A DNA stretch of 64,000 nt. It comes from Liolophura sinensis (taxonomy: Eukaryota; Mollusca; Polyplacophora; Chitonida; Chitonidae). The DNA lies in contig NC_088302.1 of the NCBI RefSeq assembly GCF_032854445.1, positions 48,142,046 to 48,206,045 of the forward strand, read 5' to 3'. Both the position numbers and the translations under genes were made by a program. The notes below the pieces were generated by a model. The model saw only the letters and a list, made by a program, of their open reading frames with translations. It searched no databases and was not told the DNA's origin. Positions 1 through 11,083 of this stretch are shown here, one piece after another. Position 1 is the stretch's first letter; every line of letters begins with the position of its first letter.

Positions 1-1937
1 TCGGGATGTCATTGTGTGAGGCTATAATTAGATCTTGTGGTCCGCTTTTGCCAACAGCTTACACAGCGCCCCCTGTTAGCTGGCTTGTGGCAGACACGGG
101 AAGCGGATGGAATGCAGGTATCTGTGAAAGGCTATACCATAATACCTCAACACACTGAACAGCTCAGGTCTTTACTGCGTAACTAGTTTGAGTGTTTCAA
201 CCGAAAATGGAAGCGCCCATGTATTTGTTCGATGGATACCGCGACGTCACAAGAAGATTTTCCCACTCGTAACATAGCTGTTGGAGTAGCATTATTACCC
301 ACGAAAAACAGACTTCTTAAATAGTGTTCACAAATTTTTTTTACCTAATATATATGTGTAAGAGAATATATTTTTAGAAAATGCCATGTGATGTCAGAAA
401 ACCCTCCCACGGCAGTATTGCCATAAAGCCCACCATAGAATTCAAACATTTGAATGCATTTAACTCTCGTAGAACAAAAATAAAGCATTTTTAGGCAGAG
501 TTTTCAGCTGAAAAAGAATTCCAATTTTGTTTTTCATTCAAAAATGCATTACTATAGATTTGTGTTTTTTTAAATCATAAATCATAAATCGTGAATTCAG
601 TTCCAGTAAAATGCAGCGCATTAATGAAGTACCCAGCAGTAGATCGCCAATCCCGTTTATAATCCGACGAAATGCCAAAACTGAAAATTTTGAAATCTTC
701 GTTATTACCTTACTCGGATTTGATTCGTGTATGTACTAAGAATTTAGTGTAAAGTTTATTGACATATTCATGTTTGTGGTGTAGACAGAGATGTGGACAT
801 TTCCAATATGTGACTGGAAACGTGCATGTATGTGTGGAAGCTTGTATGTATCAGACTATCTGGATAATACTGTATTAGTGTGGTGAACTGAGATAGCTCA
901 CTTACATCAGACATGAAGAAAATGCCAATGTTTCAAAGCCACACAGCATTATTATACCACTAATACCCTACTGCGTTAAAAGGAAAAAAATAGCTGCTTA
1001 TTGTGTTTACTACTTTATTTTTGTTGCTGATTTATTTTTTGTTTATTTAATTTTCTAAATTTATTTATTTACCTTTCTTTGGAGCGGCTGTTAATTTACC
1101 TATGTTTACACTATCTTCTTATGGATCACACCGCTGTGACTATATCGGACAACTGATCAATGATGTCGCGTGGTCGAATCCAGCGCTGGCTTTTAGTTAA
1201 GTTATAATACGTCTGTCAGTTAGACCTACCTGGCGAAGGCAGGTTACTCTGGGCACTCCAATTTCCTTCACAATAACCTGACCGCCGCCACGTAAGTGAA
1301 ATATTCTTCGACACAGCGGTTAAACGCTAATTAGATAAGTACCGTAAATAATGATGTACTGCTGAATTTTTAAAGTATATAGTGTCTTCTTTCCAGTGAT
1401 TAGGCGTGCATTGTTCTCTTGCTGCATGTTTATATACGTTGCATTTGAGAATTCAACACGTGATACTAACCGAACAGTCTTACGAACTAAATACTTGGGT
1501 ATATATAACTGAGAAGCATGTAAAACAGAACCGTCAACAGATATAATTGATGTCGGAAATAAATGTGAGCAGTCTATTAAATGTCATAATGTGTACCTAC
1601 TCAGGTGATATGAAAACCAGCAGGTAGTAATACTTACAGCATGTATACGTAGTGTGTTTGCGTAAAATGCTGCAGGGATGGAGATCGGTTCCGATGGACT
1701 TCAGACATACAAATATTTCGACCCTGCACGCACCAAACCTAATTTCCACTCATTTATGTCTATTTTCATAAGCCACATTAAATTCTTAGTTACTGAAGTC
1801 TAAGCAATGTGCTAGATAGGGAAATATGTTAAAATAAGTAAATTAATAAACATAACTAAATAAGAAGCTTATGTAATACTATACTCCATTCCTATTTTAA
1901 AACTTGTTGGAAATAAATTAACAGGACGTCTACTCTC
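1..1937. other. Intergenic, no gene recognised
   Basis: AT-rich sequence with no open frame resembling a protein I know and no repeat I can assign. Short T-rich and ATTT-rich runs occur near 1000-1080. Exons of an unrecognised gene or non-coding transcripts cannot be excluded. Confidence 0.5.
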
Positions 1938-2165
1938 TATTTATTTTATTTTATTTATTTATTTCACTTGTGTTTTACGCCGTACTCAAGAATATTTCAC
2001 TTATACGACGGCGGCCAGCATTATGGTGGGTGCACAGCCCGGGGGAAACCCACGACCATCCGCAGGTTGCTTACAGACCTTCCCACGCACGGCCGGAGAG
2101 GAAGCCAGCATGAGCTGGACTTGAAGTCACAACGACCGCATTGGTGAGAGACTCCTGGGTCATTA
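1938..2165 (-). mobile_element. SINE-1 copy, 5'-truncated
   Basis: On the minus strand this is a tRNA-derived SINE. The ATTT-rich 3' tail lies at 1938-1963, followed by the conserved tail block (reverse complement of GTGTTTTACGCCGTACTC) and the body with the CCGCAGGTTGCT and GGCCGGAGAGGAAGC segments. The B-box region (rev. comp. of ctggacttgaagtcac) lies at 2115-2130. Homology stops after ctcctgggtcatta, so the tRNA A-box end is missing. No clear target-site duplication was found. Confidence 0.88.
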
Positions 2166-2760
2166 AGTAAATGTGAAATAAATATGATGAGTACACAGCA
2201 TTTTGGGTAATTCTAAACAAATAACGTCTAATAAATTGCAAATAACATCACTGTATGTTTTTAAACTAATTGTGCTTAAGCGGCCATATATAGTGCTTGT
2301 AGGCTATTTATAAGTGGCAGTTTGTTAAGCATTTACATGAACAGTTAGAAATACAACCCTGTCTGCATATAACTTGTCCAAAAACATGAAATCCGAACAC
2401 ATTTAAACCGTACGCGTGCTCTGAGAGTCTAAATCATCTTGCAGCGCTGTAGTATTTATTTATCGTTTCCACATTGTATGAATGGAAACGAAACAATTTT
2501 GGTGGAAGTCACAGCCTTTAAAAGACGCAGTCGAATCAAAATGAGCTGGATTCGAACTCACAACTTCATTGGTCATGACTCAGCAGTCAGTATAAGTTGT
2601 ATAAGATCACTCCTTACCGAGCAAAATCAGAGCAGCGACAAGAGTACATGTACATTATTTGGCCAATGATCACAGGTAACGTGCAAAATCCGGCCTCAGT
2701 CAAGGTTTTATTCTAACTCCTTTTGTAAGTAGCACTTCATATGCCCTCTATTTATACATG
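2166..2760. repeat. Dispersed repeat family B, old copy
   Basis: This stretch holds pieces that recur near 40.1-40.6, 41.3-41.5, 43.6-43.9 and 46.1 kb. One piece around 2175-2260 (ATATGATGA..ACAGCATTTTG) matches 40.54-40.61 kb. The core CCTCAGTCAAGGTTTTATTC at about 2694-2713 matches the family core at 40.2 and 41.4 kb. A tRNA B-box-like segment on the minus strand (gctggattcgaactcac) lies near 2545-2561. Copies are too diverged to set ends. The 76-codon open frame here (2439-2669) is not a recognisable protein. Confidence 0.5.
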
Positions 2761-4311
2761 TATCATTATACAACTGGAGCATACAGAATTAGATAAAAAT
2801 GCAGTCATTATAATTGTCATTTATTAGACCAGACCATTTAATGTGACAGCTCAGAATAACTCGTCAATCTGTTTATATGCAGTTTCCTGTATATACTGTT
2901 ATCATGTATAGATGTATATGTATAGATGGACAATAATAATCTATTTTGGCGAAAGACAAAATCTAATTTGCTCTTTCCTCTGGGTATTAGTCGGTTTTGT
3001 TCATATTTTTTTCGTGTGTTTTAAACTAAAACTGTTAAAATGGATTCGTTTGTTTTTCTTCTTTTACTATGCTCAATTAATTTAATAAATGTTGGCATCA
3101 CTGAATTAATTCCACGTTGAACACAAACTGACAGATTTAAACATCATTTCATTGCCATTTACGGAATGAAAGCTGAAGAAAAATATGTGTTTTTATTTGA
3201 ACATTGTTCTTTTAGGATAAATCACACATTCGAGAATTTTTTATAGCACGGGTTCCAAAACCTGAGTTGGAAAACTACTTTAATCCAAGAAATGTACAGG
3301 TTCATATTGCAGTTTGTTTTATTTTATTGAAAAAGTCAACAACGACCCCCCCCCCCAAAAAAAAGTCAACGAAACACGTGTACTTCATCGCCCAATAACT
3401 TTGACCCTGGTAAGGTATATTTTTGCAAATGGTTGCAAATTTAAGGTGCATATATATCTTTAAAAATGAGGAGATTTAATTGTGTTAAAACTTTTTGTTA
3501 ATTATATCCCCTTCTTCATGTCCCATTTTACGTATAATGTATCGGAACGTGAGTATATTGATACATCATCAACATTCCTCAGTCAATGGACGATTATTTC
3601 TCAATAATAGTTAATAAGAGCTTCACTCTGAGCTACACACTTATATCATTAAACCTGATCATATTTGTATCTATATGGCTCTTCCTGACAGAGTTGATAA
3701 TAACCACAACTATAGCTTCATATATCTGCTGGTACCATCTCGCTTACAATTCCCAATTCGACACTAAGCGGCTAAATACGCTGTAGAAAGTTGTACTGCG
3801 TCTTTATAATTGTATTTATTTGCAAGAGTATTATCGGCCAGCCACACACTATGACGACAAATCCAAATGCCCCATGCCTGGAGCCGTTTTAGGATTTACA
3901 TCATGGAAGAGGTCTGCATAAGAAGATCATGATCCTTCGCATTTGCCTCCGTTGTAACGGTACACACTGTATAGATCCGGTAAAATGTGTGTGAACTGCC
4001 GTAGGCACATATATCCAAATTGACGATTATCAGCCTACGTCGATATGAAGAAAATCTGCGGTAGTATATATAGTCTTCTTGGGGTGCATGATTAGAGGTA
4101 AATATTAATTCTATGAAATCTTGCCTCTCTAATATATACCTTACTGTGAGGTCTACTGAATCTGTTTGCCAAAAACTTTCAACCTCCGTGTGAAAAGTTT
4201 GTAAACTCACGAAGACGCATCATTTGTGACATAATAAAACTGATATGATAATGCTGAGACACCAATAGCTGTTAATGGTGCACGGATATATCCTTCACCA
4301 CGTTTACTTTA
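2761..4311. other. Intergenic, no gene recognised
   Basis: AT-rich, with a short poly-C/poly-A run near 3348-3363. Small open frames at 3586-3786 (+) and 3896-4210 (-) lack recognisable domains and look like chance frames. Confidence 0.5.
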
Positions 4312-4569
4312 CACTCAAAAAATGACTCTGTTAATTTTAACAATTAGTCTGTTGCCTGAATGATTCTAGGATGCATTCTATTATCACAACGTAATACCGT
4401 TTCATATTCAACATAATATCTTGTTAGTCTAATAGAACCTTTATGTTGAATTAATAGAATATGTGTGTTATATTTAACAGAATAATTTGTTGCAATAGCA
4501 GAATACACTCTAGCATCACTCAGCCAACAGAATTTCTGTTAAAATTAACTGATTCATTTTTTTAGTGTA
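4312..4569. mobile_element. Foldback MITE, copy 1
   Basis: An approximately 258-bp element whose ends are imperfect inverted repeats. The left end reads ACACTCAAAAAATGAC and then GTTAATTTTAACA; the right end, reverse-complemented, reads ACACTAAAAAAATGAA and then GTTAATTTTAACAG. The inverted similarity continues inward through CTGAGTGATNCTAG-like sequence, so most of the element can fold back. The centre also has inverted pieces (ATTCAACATAA and TTATGTTGAAT). A TA dinucleotide may be the target duplication (flanks ...TTTAC / GTACC). Two more copies are at 46.5 and 55.6 kb. There is no coding capacity, so it is non-autonomous. Confidence 0.75.
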
Positions 4570-6388
4570 CCGCTAGCTGGGGAAATATTCTGCACCGAGC
4601 TGATTCAGTGGCGACTGTCCCTGGGCTGTAGCAAAATAACATGTTTACACGCCAGCTATACGGAATTATCTCTGCATGGTGTTAAAACCCCTCCTTGTAT
4701 ATGTCATATTGCAGCCTTGTGTGTGTCCAGGAATGGACTGGAACAAAATAAAACGCACTGAAAACAACTTGGCTATATAGTGTAAATAAAACTTTAATTC
4801 ATGGCCTGCAATGACTCGTTTCAAGCGATCATGCTGGCACAACGATTAATTGTGGTTTGAGCTGTATACTGAAGAATGTTTTGCTTATGCGGAAGTTGCC
4901 AGGGTAGTGAGTAGGGGAAACTGTCCCACCCATGCAACCAAGTTTTTGTCAAACGTTTCGTTGTATACAAGGCATGTAAAACTGTAACCGCCCGAGATCT
5001 GGATTCAAACTCAAAACATAGCTCATATAAGTCGTCTGTAGCGTACAAAACCTTCGCAGTAACATTGATAATATCACGAAACAAAGTGTAATACGCTAAA
5101 TCATATATCGGAAGACGTTGACTGCATTATTGTTTTCTGTCCTAAATAGGTAGCTTTTACATATATGATCTCTATGCAGGTAAGTTGTCCTTTGATCGTA
5201 AAAGCAATACAATTATACAACTGCTTTGCTACTAATCAAGTTGTACTGCGCAGTTCACCAACAACAGCGCAGCATTTAGAAAGCAATATGTGTACGAAAC
5301 TAAACTTGTAATTATTTTCTGTGCTTTTAACGCCTGGTATTTATGCACCAAGAATTAAGAAAGTCGCTTAAACGTTGATGTACATGTATGCGCATGCCTT
5401 TGAGAATAAATAATAATATTTTCTTTCACTGATATTTTTTTCTTTCCGAGATGTGCAAAAATAATGAAAGATTCGAATATGGCAATAACAAATATCAAAA
5501 CAACGACTGTCTTATCTGCATAATTAGGGTGATATATATTTACTTGCCAACTCTGAGGGGTGTGCTTTGTCCACGGAAAAATGTAAGTTTAGTTTTTAAA
5601 GCTGTGGGGAATTATTGAGGTAGGACCCACAGATTTTAGGCCACAGCTTTGTGGCAGTAGTTCTGTATGGATTGACAACGGTTGATTAGAGCAGCCTAAA
5701 TCCCTGAAACACATCTAACTGCCTTGGCGCAAATCATTCCATGGAATGAAGTCGACATGTAAACTAATATATGTATTTTATACTTTCAATTTCGATTCGA
5801 AAACTTCAATGATCAACTTGATAACATAATCCAAATTTTCACCTGATGCTGTAATTTGGTAGACAATGTCAAATTGTATACATTTATATTTAAATAAAAT
5901 TATTATTGATTATCGATTCTTATTTCCCTGCACGTCGACTGACACCAATGACCGGGGCGGTATAGGCTAAAATCGATGGCAAAAATAGTGTACTAAAGAC
6001 TGTAACTGAATTCATGAATACGTCAAAATGATTTGGATTAGCATAATCTTATTCATATTTATACATGCGTAACATAATAACATAAAAAATACAGTGAACT
6101 TTGCTGCCAAAACGTCAACTTTTGGTGTAAAATGATAAATATATAATAGGTCGATATACTCCTGGGCCAAATCTTAAATTCGGCAAACTTCACCTCCATC
6201 GCCGTAACAGCTGTGTATAGCAAGCGAGAAAGCAAGATATCGCTGGGAAACGGAATTCTTATAAAACCAGAAGATAAAGTGACTAAATCGGCGTTTATTC
6301 GTATGGGCCAAGTCAAGCTATGTCTTGTATAAACAATATAACATAAATAATACGACAATAAAGTCGAATATTGGATTTATCACGTGAA
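4570..6388. other. Intergenic, no gene recognised
   Basis: AT-rich sequence downstream of foxQ2a on its strand. Open frames at 4821-5084 (-) and 6059-6358 (-) have no recognisable motif and are probably chance frames. No repeat could be assigned. Confidence 0.5.
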
Positions 6389-6394
6389 TTTATT
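6389..6394 (-). terminator. Candidate poly(A) signal for foxQ2a
   Basis: TTTATT on the plus strand reads AATAAA on the minus strand, about 590 nt after the foxQ2a stop codon. Another AATAAA is at 6294-6299. Neither is supported by transcript data. The motif is common by chance in AT-rich DNA. Confidence 0.25.
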
Positions 6395-6985
6395 TCGTAC
6401 TATGTAGACACCTATACCCACAACTGTGGTGTGGTTAACAATATACATGTTTCTCTTGCGCTCTTTGCATATCCGTTTCCAACAATCTAATGTAATATGT
6501 GTCTTTGCAAACAGTTATGTATTCATTTAATTTGATCGACAATCAACGCGAAACAAAAACCATGAATAGAAAAAAAAAACGTTTAAAACATTATAGCACT
6601 TCAATTTTTTTTGCATTTATACATAAAGAATAAGCATGAATTGAATTAAGCTATGAATACAGTTATTCAGTTTTGAACAGTCACGGATGCGAACAAATAA
6701 ACCACAAGTTTACGACAAATTGAATGTGACAACAAATCAAGTGGCATGTGTAAATTGAAGCGCAGTGCAATTTGAATTAGCAGTAAATGAAAAACACGAA
6801 GCACTTTTTATGTTCTATTAAAACAAAGTTGCAAGATCACAAAAAAGAAGAAAATAAAATAGCGACAAAGAGAGACGCCCCTCTTAATTCAACGTTTGGA
6901 GCTCATGCAATTACCTTTAACTTAATCCCTGTTCCTCCTCGCTGTCGTGAGAGTTCAAAATTTTGTTTAATTTCTACACATATAA

Positions 6986-8548
6986 TTAGCTGTCCGTTTT
7001 CATGGTTTTATCATAGGACCTGGCCATAATTCTGGATAGAGTTTCTTGCCATTTCTGAGCTGATGTCACAGTGTCCGCAGTGGTCAGGCAAATAGGAAAT
7101 GACGGTCGCGTTTGGCCCAGCAAGGAGGAGTATGACGTTGGGGTGAGAGAACCGGCCACCGGGGCCCCGACCATCCTCTGAAAGGCGCTCGGGCGGTCAG
7201 GCCACGCGAGGCCCCCTTGGCCAGCGGAGCTAGAAATTAGGTGGTTAGGAGCAAATGGCATCCCGAGTCCATTAGTGAGGAGAGTGGGGGGTGCCGTGTG
7301 GATCTTTATCACGGTGGGGGTCCCGTCCCCATCGGCCCCTGTGTGTGGCACCTGTCTTGCACGGCTGAGGTGAAGATCCAGAGCGGACTGATCACCATCC
7401 ACGGAGTTTCCCTCAAAGTCCTCGTCGCCTTTGCTGAGGCTTGAATGATCTAATGTTTCGTGTCCAGAATCTGGAGAGAACTGAGAACTAAGTTTGTCAC
7501 TGTGAGAACTGCCGATTTCGTCCGTGACTACTATTTCCGTATCACTGTCCTCCGCGTTTTCCCGCGTGCCACGCCTGACGGTTAAATCTGCTGCCACAAA
7601 CGTTTTGAAAGCTCTCGGGGATTCCGTATCGGGAGCCAAGAGACTTTCCATGTCGAACAATCGCCTTTTAATTCCCGTTGATTTTTTAACAATGCCCTGC
7701 ACACCGTCATTTTGCTGCATCGCCTCGGGGCCTCGTGTTTCGAGGGGCCCAGTCACCGATGCTACTGGCAGCACCGTAGTGGACACCAATGCGGCTGTGT
7801 TCTCTGACAAACCTCCATCAGCAATCTTGGGCTCCTCAATGGCGCTTTCACTGCTGGGTTTGTCCTCTATCCAGCTCTCCCGGTTAGTATTGGTCGGTGA
7901 CGGACTCGGGCTGTCTTCATCATCTGGTACAGACAAACCCAAATATTTTCTAACTCGTCTCTGGGCACGGCGTCTTCTGAAATCCCCTTTTTTAAAATCT
8001 TCGAGGTTGGCCGGGTGGATAGCCCAGTAATGTCCTTTACCATTTGCACTTCGCCCAGCCTTAATAAAACAATCGTTCAAAGACAAATTGTGACGAATGC
8101 TATTCCTCCAGCCAGGCCCCCTGGTTCGGAAATAAGGATAATGGTCCAAAATATACTGATAAATGTCGCTCAGAACCATTTTCTTATCAGGGATGCTCAA
8201 AATGGCCATTGCGATGAGTCCAATGTAACTTTGGCTGGGTTTAGGTTCTTCGTGGATGAAGTTGGCCCGGGGGTCGTGTTTAGCATACAGGTACAAGTGA
8301 CGAAAAGGGTCGGCAGTGTTGCCCATGGTGTGGTATGGGGGCAATGTCGGGTAGCCTCTCAGAGCAAACTGTAAGTTCAGACGGCTGCTGTAGTCGTACA
8401 CCTGTGCCCGATGAAAATCCAGGGTACTCTGGCCAACTCCACCCAGAATGGGCAGGAGTGGGGCAGGATTGGGAACCCGTAACCCAAAGGGCATCATGTT
8501 AGCTGTTGTGTTACTGCACATTGCTGGGGTCCCTTTGGCAAGATCCAT
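6986..8548 (-). CDS. foxQ2: Forkhead transcription factor FoxQ2 (paralogue a)
   Basis: A 520-residue intronless forkhead protein, acting in the nucleus as a sequence-specific DNA-binding regulator. The forkhead domain spans residues 103-195, with recognition helix WRNSIRHNLSLNDCFIK at 147-163. It ends in the basic stretch RRRRAQRRVRKY (191-202), which together with SYIGLIAMAIL and GHYWAIHPAN marks the FoxQ2 class. An EH1-like motif FDMESLL (298-304) suggests Groucho/TLE recruitment and repression, as known for FoxQ2 proteins. Residues 330-390 are rich in Asp, Glu and Ser; the C-terminal tail (to 520) is long and of low complexity. The start is the first ATG after an in-frame TAG at 8570-8572. 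Its context is weak (T at -3), so Met10, which has G at -3, is an alternative start. Its paralogue lies 48.7 kb away in head-to-head orientation. The class assignment is strong; which spiralian FoxQ2 subtype it is cannot be settled by eye. Confidence 0.96.
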   Translation of the reverse strand: MDLAKGTPAMCSNTTANMMPFGLRVPNPAPLLPILGGVGQSTLDFHRAQVYDYSSRLNLQFALRGYPTLPPYHTMGNTADPFRHLYLYAKHDPRANFIHEEPKPSQSYIGLIAMAILSIPDKKMVLSDIYQYILDHYPYFRTRGPGWRNSIRHNLSLNDCFIKAGRSANGKGHYWAIHPANLEDFKKGDFRRRRAQRRVRKYLGLSVPDDEDSPSPSPTNTNRESWIEDKPSSESAIEEPKIADGGLSENTAALVSTTVLPVASVTGPLETRGPEAMQQNDGVQGIVKKSTGIKRRLFDMESLLAPDTESPRAFKTFVAADLTVRRGTRENAEDSDTEIVVTDEIGSSHSDKLSSQFSPDSGHETLDHSSLSKGDEDFEGNSVDGDQSALDLHLSRARQVPHTGADGDGTPTVIKIHTAPPTLLTNGLGMPFAPNHLISSSAGQGGLAWPDRPSAFQRMVGAPVAGSLTPTSYSSLLGQTRPSFPICLTTADTVTSAQKWQETLSRIMARSYDKTMKTDS

Positions 8549-8670
8549 ACAGGCTGGCAGGGAGCAAAACTAAAATCAGTCCTGTTTTTTTTCTCTTTCT
8601 CTCACTAAAATCGACGTTCGCAGTCTGTACGATAGTGCAAGTTGTGTATCGAGATATTTGCCACAACAGC

Positions 8671-8677
8671 TTATAAA
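8671..8677 (-). promoter_or_regulatory. TATA-like box of foxQ2a
   Basis: TTTATAA on the minus strand lies 123 nt upstream of the foxQ2a ATG. A start site about 30 nt further on, near 8645, would give a 5' UTR of about 100 nt. A CCAAT box sits about 60 bp upstream, which strengthens the reading. There is no transcript evidence. Confidence 0.45.
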
Positions 8678-8730
8678 CTGTTACACGCAGTGGAGATACA
8701 CCGAGATGTCAGAAGGCCGAAAGCAATGCT

Positions 8731-8775
8731 GGCATTCTATTGGCTGTTAGCGTTGGAGATGTCATGCATATTCAT
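8731..8775 (-). promoter_or_regulatory. Shared foxQ2 promoter module (ATGAATATGCA + CCAAT)
   Basis: On the minus strand, ATGAATATGCAT (8775-8764) is followed by CAGCCAATAGAATGCC (8746-8731), containing a CCAAT box. The same two elements in the same order occur upstream of foxQ2b at 57081-57120. The gap between the 11-mer and CAGCCAAT is 18 bp here and 13 bp there. The first element resembles a POU/octamer-type site, but the binding factor is not known. Confidence 0.5.
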
Positions 8776-10513
8776 CGAAGCATCTGTTGGTTTTGCTGAC
8801 GTCTCAGCAGTGGTTAACACCCCCGTCAACTCCCGCTGCGTCGCATTCGCTACTAATCCTATTACTGTGTAATGGCGTGAATCGATCAGAACGTCACGTC
8901 ACCCTCCTTCTAACATCAAAATCCAAATAATGGATATAATCAAGGCTAGATTTATCCTAAAACGCAAAGAGTAAAATTTGCCATTTTATACATGCAGTAT
9001 GGACAATAATGGCAATTCATAAACGTAAAATTTGTCGCGCATACGATTATGCTTTGCAGAAACCTGGGTTGTTTGTTAAAATTATTGACATTTCAGAGAG
9101 AGCTCTGCAGGGTGCCTCTCTTGTGCAATCACGTATATCGGATTGTCATTGTAGACATGTATTTGTATTTTTTCTCACTTAATTATGATCTCTGATCAGT
9201 AGGTAGGAGCACTGAGGCACAGTTGTATAAGCTCACAGTGGGGTGTGTTTGTTACAATGATAGTTTGGCGAGGTCGTGTTTATGTCATTAGGGGACCACC
9301 GATAGAGACCAATTGATGGATCTCTCCTGGGCTATTTACAAACCGGCCTTCCATTGGACGAGACAAAAGCTGACACCTCTTCTGTGAGTGGAGGAGACAA
9401 AAGACCTCATGTCAGTTTCGCTCAAACCACCAGCCGTCGATTACTTACTGACAGGTATGCTCTCTGGAGGAAAACTTCACGCCTTAACTGTGCATGTCCA
9501 ACTGTCAACGAACGATCACCGGAAAGTGTTCTCTCCAGCTTGACCAGCCATCGGCCCTGAATGAAAGACAGCGTCCAAACTTGACCACCCGGGAAATCCA
9601 TTCATCCCATACCTGGCGTGACAATGCCACTTCTAAGGACCGTGCAGTCGATCAACAACAGATTACATTCCGATGACAAATTATTTCGACAAATAAACCC
9701 TGCCGTGACTTGTAAAAAAATGCAAGTAGGCCTACATACAAGGAAATGTACATCAATGGCCATTTTCAACGTCAAAACGCAAAATTAAATACCGAACTGT
9801 AAACGTGTGAAAGAATTCTTGGTCAGGATTCTATGGGAAAGAAGATCGGAATTTTGAACGAGAGACCACTGTACAATGGCAAGCATTTTATCGCGTCAGC
9901 AAGTATAATAATAATTCTTATATATACAAATGACACCCTGAGAACATGTCACCGTAAACATGAAGAAAGCACGCATAGACCTGTATATAGTTTTATTGAG
10001 TGCCGTCGCTGACATATTATTATAATATATATAAAACAAAATAATGTTATTTTGCAAAATCTTTAGCATATAGCTGATTCACGATAAACAGATTTTAAAA
10101 AATTTAAATTCATTTTGGATCATGATTTTCATTTATCCTTCCTATATAACATATATCACGATAAAGAGAAAGTCATCATACTGTGACAAGTATACCTAGA
10201 AGTCGTAACGAATCAAACTGCAATGAACATCGTTAGGTCATAGCCAGATTAAAAATTGCGTACATGTCTGTAATTATACATTGTATATATATAAAACGTC
10301 TGTATATATACAAAAACTTGTATATTTATTTTACGACACATAAGGGTACAAAGAATTTACAAGATAAATGCAGTAAAGTCTCCACAAATTGACTCCACAA
10401 ACAAATGTACCTGTTGTCTGATTACAGTATATGTTACTATCAAGGCTAATGCATATCTAGGCACATTAGATGTAACTGTACATGGTGGGTATTTAATTTG
10501 TACGTTATAAAAT
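8776..10513. other. Intergenic, upstream of foxQ2a
   Basis: No gene recognised. Single matches to the forkhead consensus (TRTTTRY) occur here, for example TGTTTGT at 9070-9076, at about the rate expected by chance. Open frames at 9354-9560 and 9494-9676 have no recognisable domain. Confidence 0.45.
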
Positions 10514-10655
10514 TGAGTATACTTAACAATCTTTCAGTCATATGGCGACGAGGAATCATTAGATGTGTGTACATATATTGTGTCTTCTTGCATGTGGCAG
10601 GGCGAGTCTATGCCACCAACGTGCTGACGTCACTGAATATCTTACGACACCGGGA
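10514..10655 (-). mobile_element. SINE-2 fragment
   Basis: Contains the SINE-2 3' block: ACTTAACAATCTTTCAGTCA, GACGAGGAATCATTAG, then ACATATATTGTGTCTTCTTG. It matches the copy at 39771-40055 and lacks the tRNA-like head. Confidence 0.65.
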
Positions 10656-10807
10656 ATAAAAAGTGCTGTATGAAGTACAAATTAAATACACACCATGTAA
10701 AGTCACAGCTAGATTTTGTATATATTCAGACGTTTTATACATATACATATATATACAATGTATAATTACAGACATGTACGCATTTTTGCGTGTTTGATCG
10801 TATGCAT

Positions 10808-10860
10808 GTATGTTGATATGCTTGGGGCTTAACGTCGTATACGACGTCGTATACATGCAC
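10808..10860 (-). mobile_element. SINE-2 tail fragment with an 18-bp palindrome
   Basis: GCTTGGGGCTTAACGTCGTA matches the terminal SINE-2 block. It runs into a perfect 18-bp palindrome GTATACGACGTCGTATAC (10837-10854) and a CATA-type simple repeat. Confidence 0.5.
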
Positions 10861-10887
10861 ACATACATACATACAGCACTTTGGCTG

Positions 10888-11083
10888 CTAATGCGGCTGC
10901 TACTGCGGTTGGTTCAAGTCCAGCTCATGCTGGCTTCCTCTCCAGCCGTAAGTGGGAAGGTCTCTCAGCAACCTGCGGATGGTCGTGGGTTTCCCCCGGG
11001 CTCTGCCCGGTTTCCTCCCACCATGATGCTGGCCGCTGTCGAATAAGTGAAATATTCTTCACCAATCAAATAAATAAATAAAT
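10888..11083 (+). mobile_element. SINE-1 copy, partial
   Basis: Starts near the B-box-like GGTTCAAGTCC (10911-10921), with body blocks AGTGGGAAGGTCTCTCAGC and GGATGGTCGTGGGTTTCCCC and tail CAATCAAATAAATAAATAAA. The tail lacks the GAGTACGGCGTAAAAC block, an internal deletion. The two overlapping open frames here are repeat-derived, not genes. Confidence 0.85.

Noticed and set aside
7241..8374. Open frames antisense to foxQ2a, and the overlapping minus frame at 7867-8049
   Set aside because: They are shadows of a gene with a well-defined forkhead domain in another frame, with no domain of their own.
9070..9280. Forkhead consensus matches upstream of foxQ2a
   Set aside because: Single scattered matches occur at about the frequency expected by chance, unlike the inverted pair at foxQ2b.
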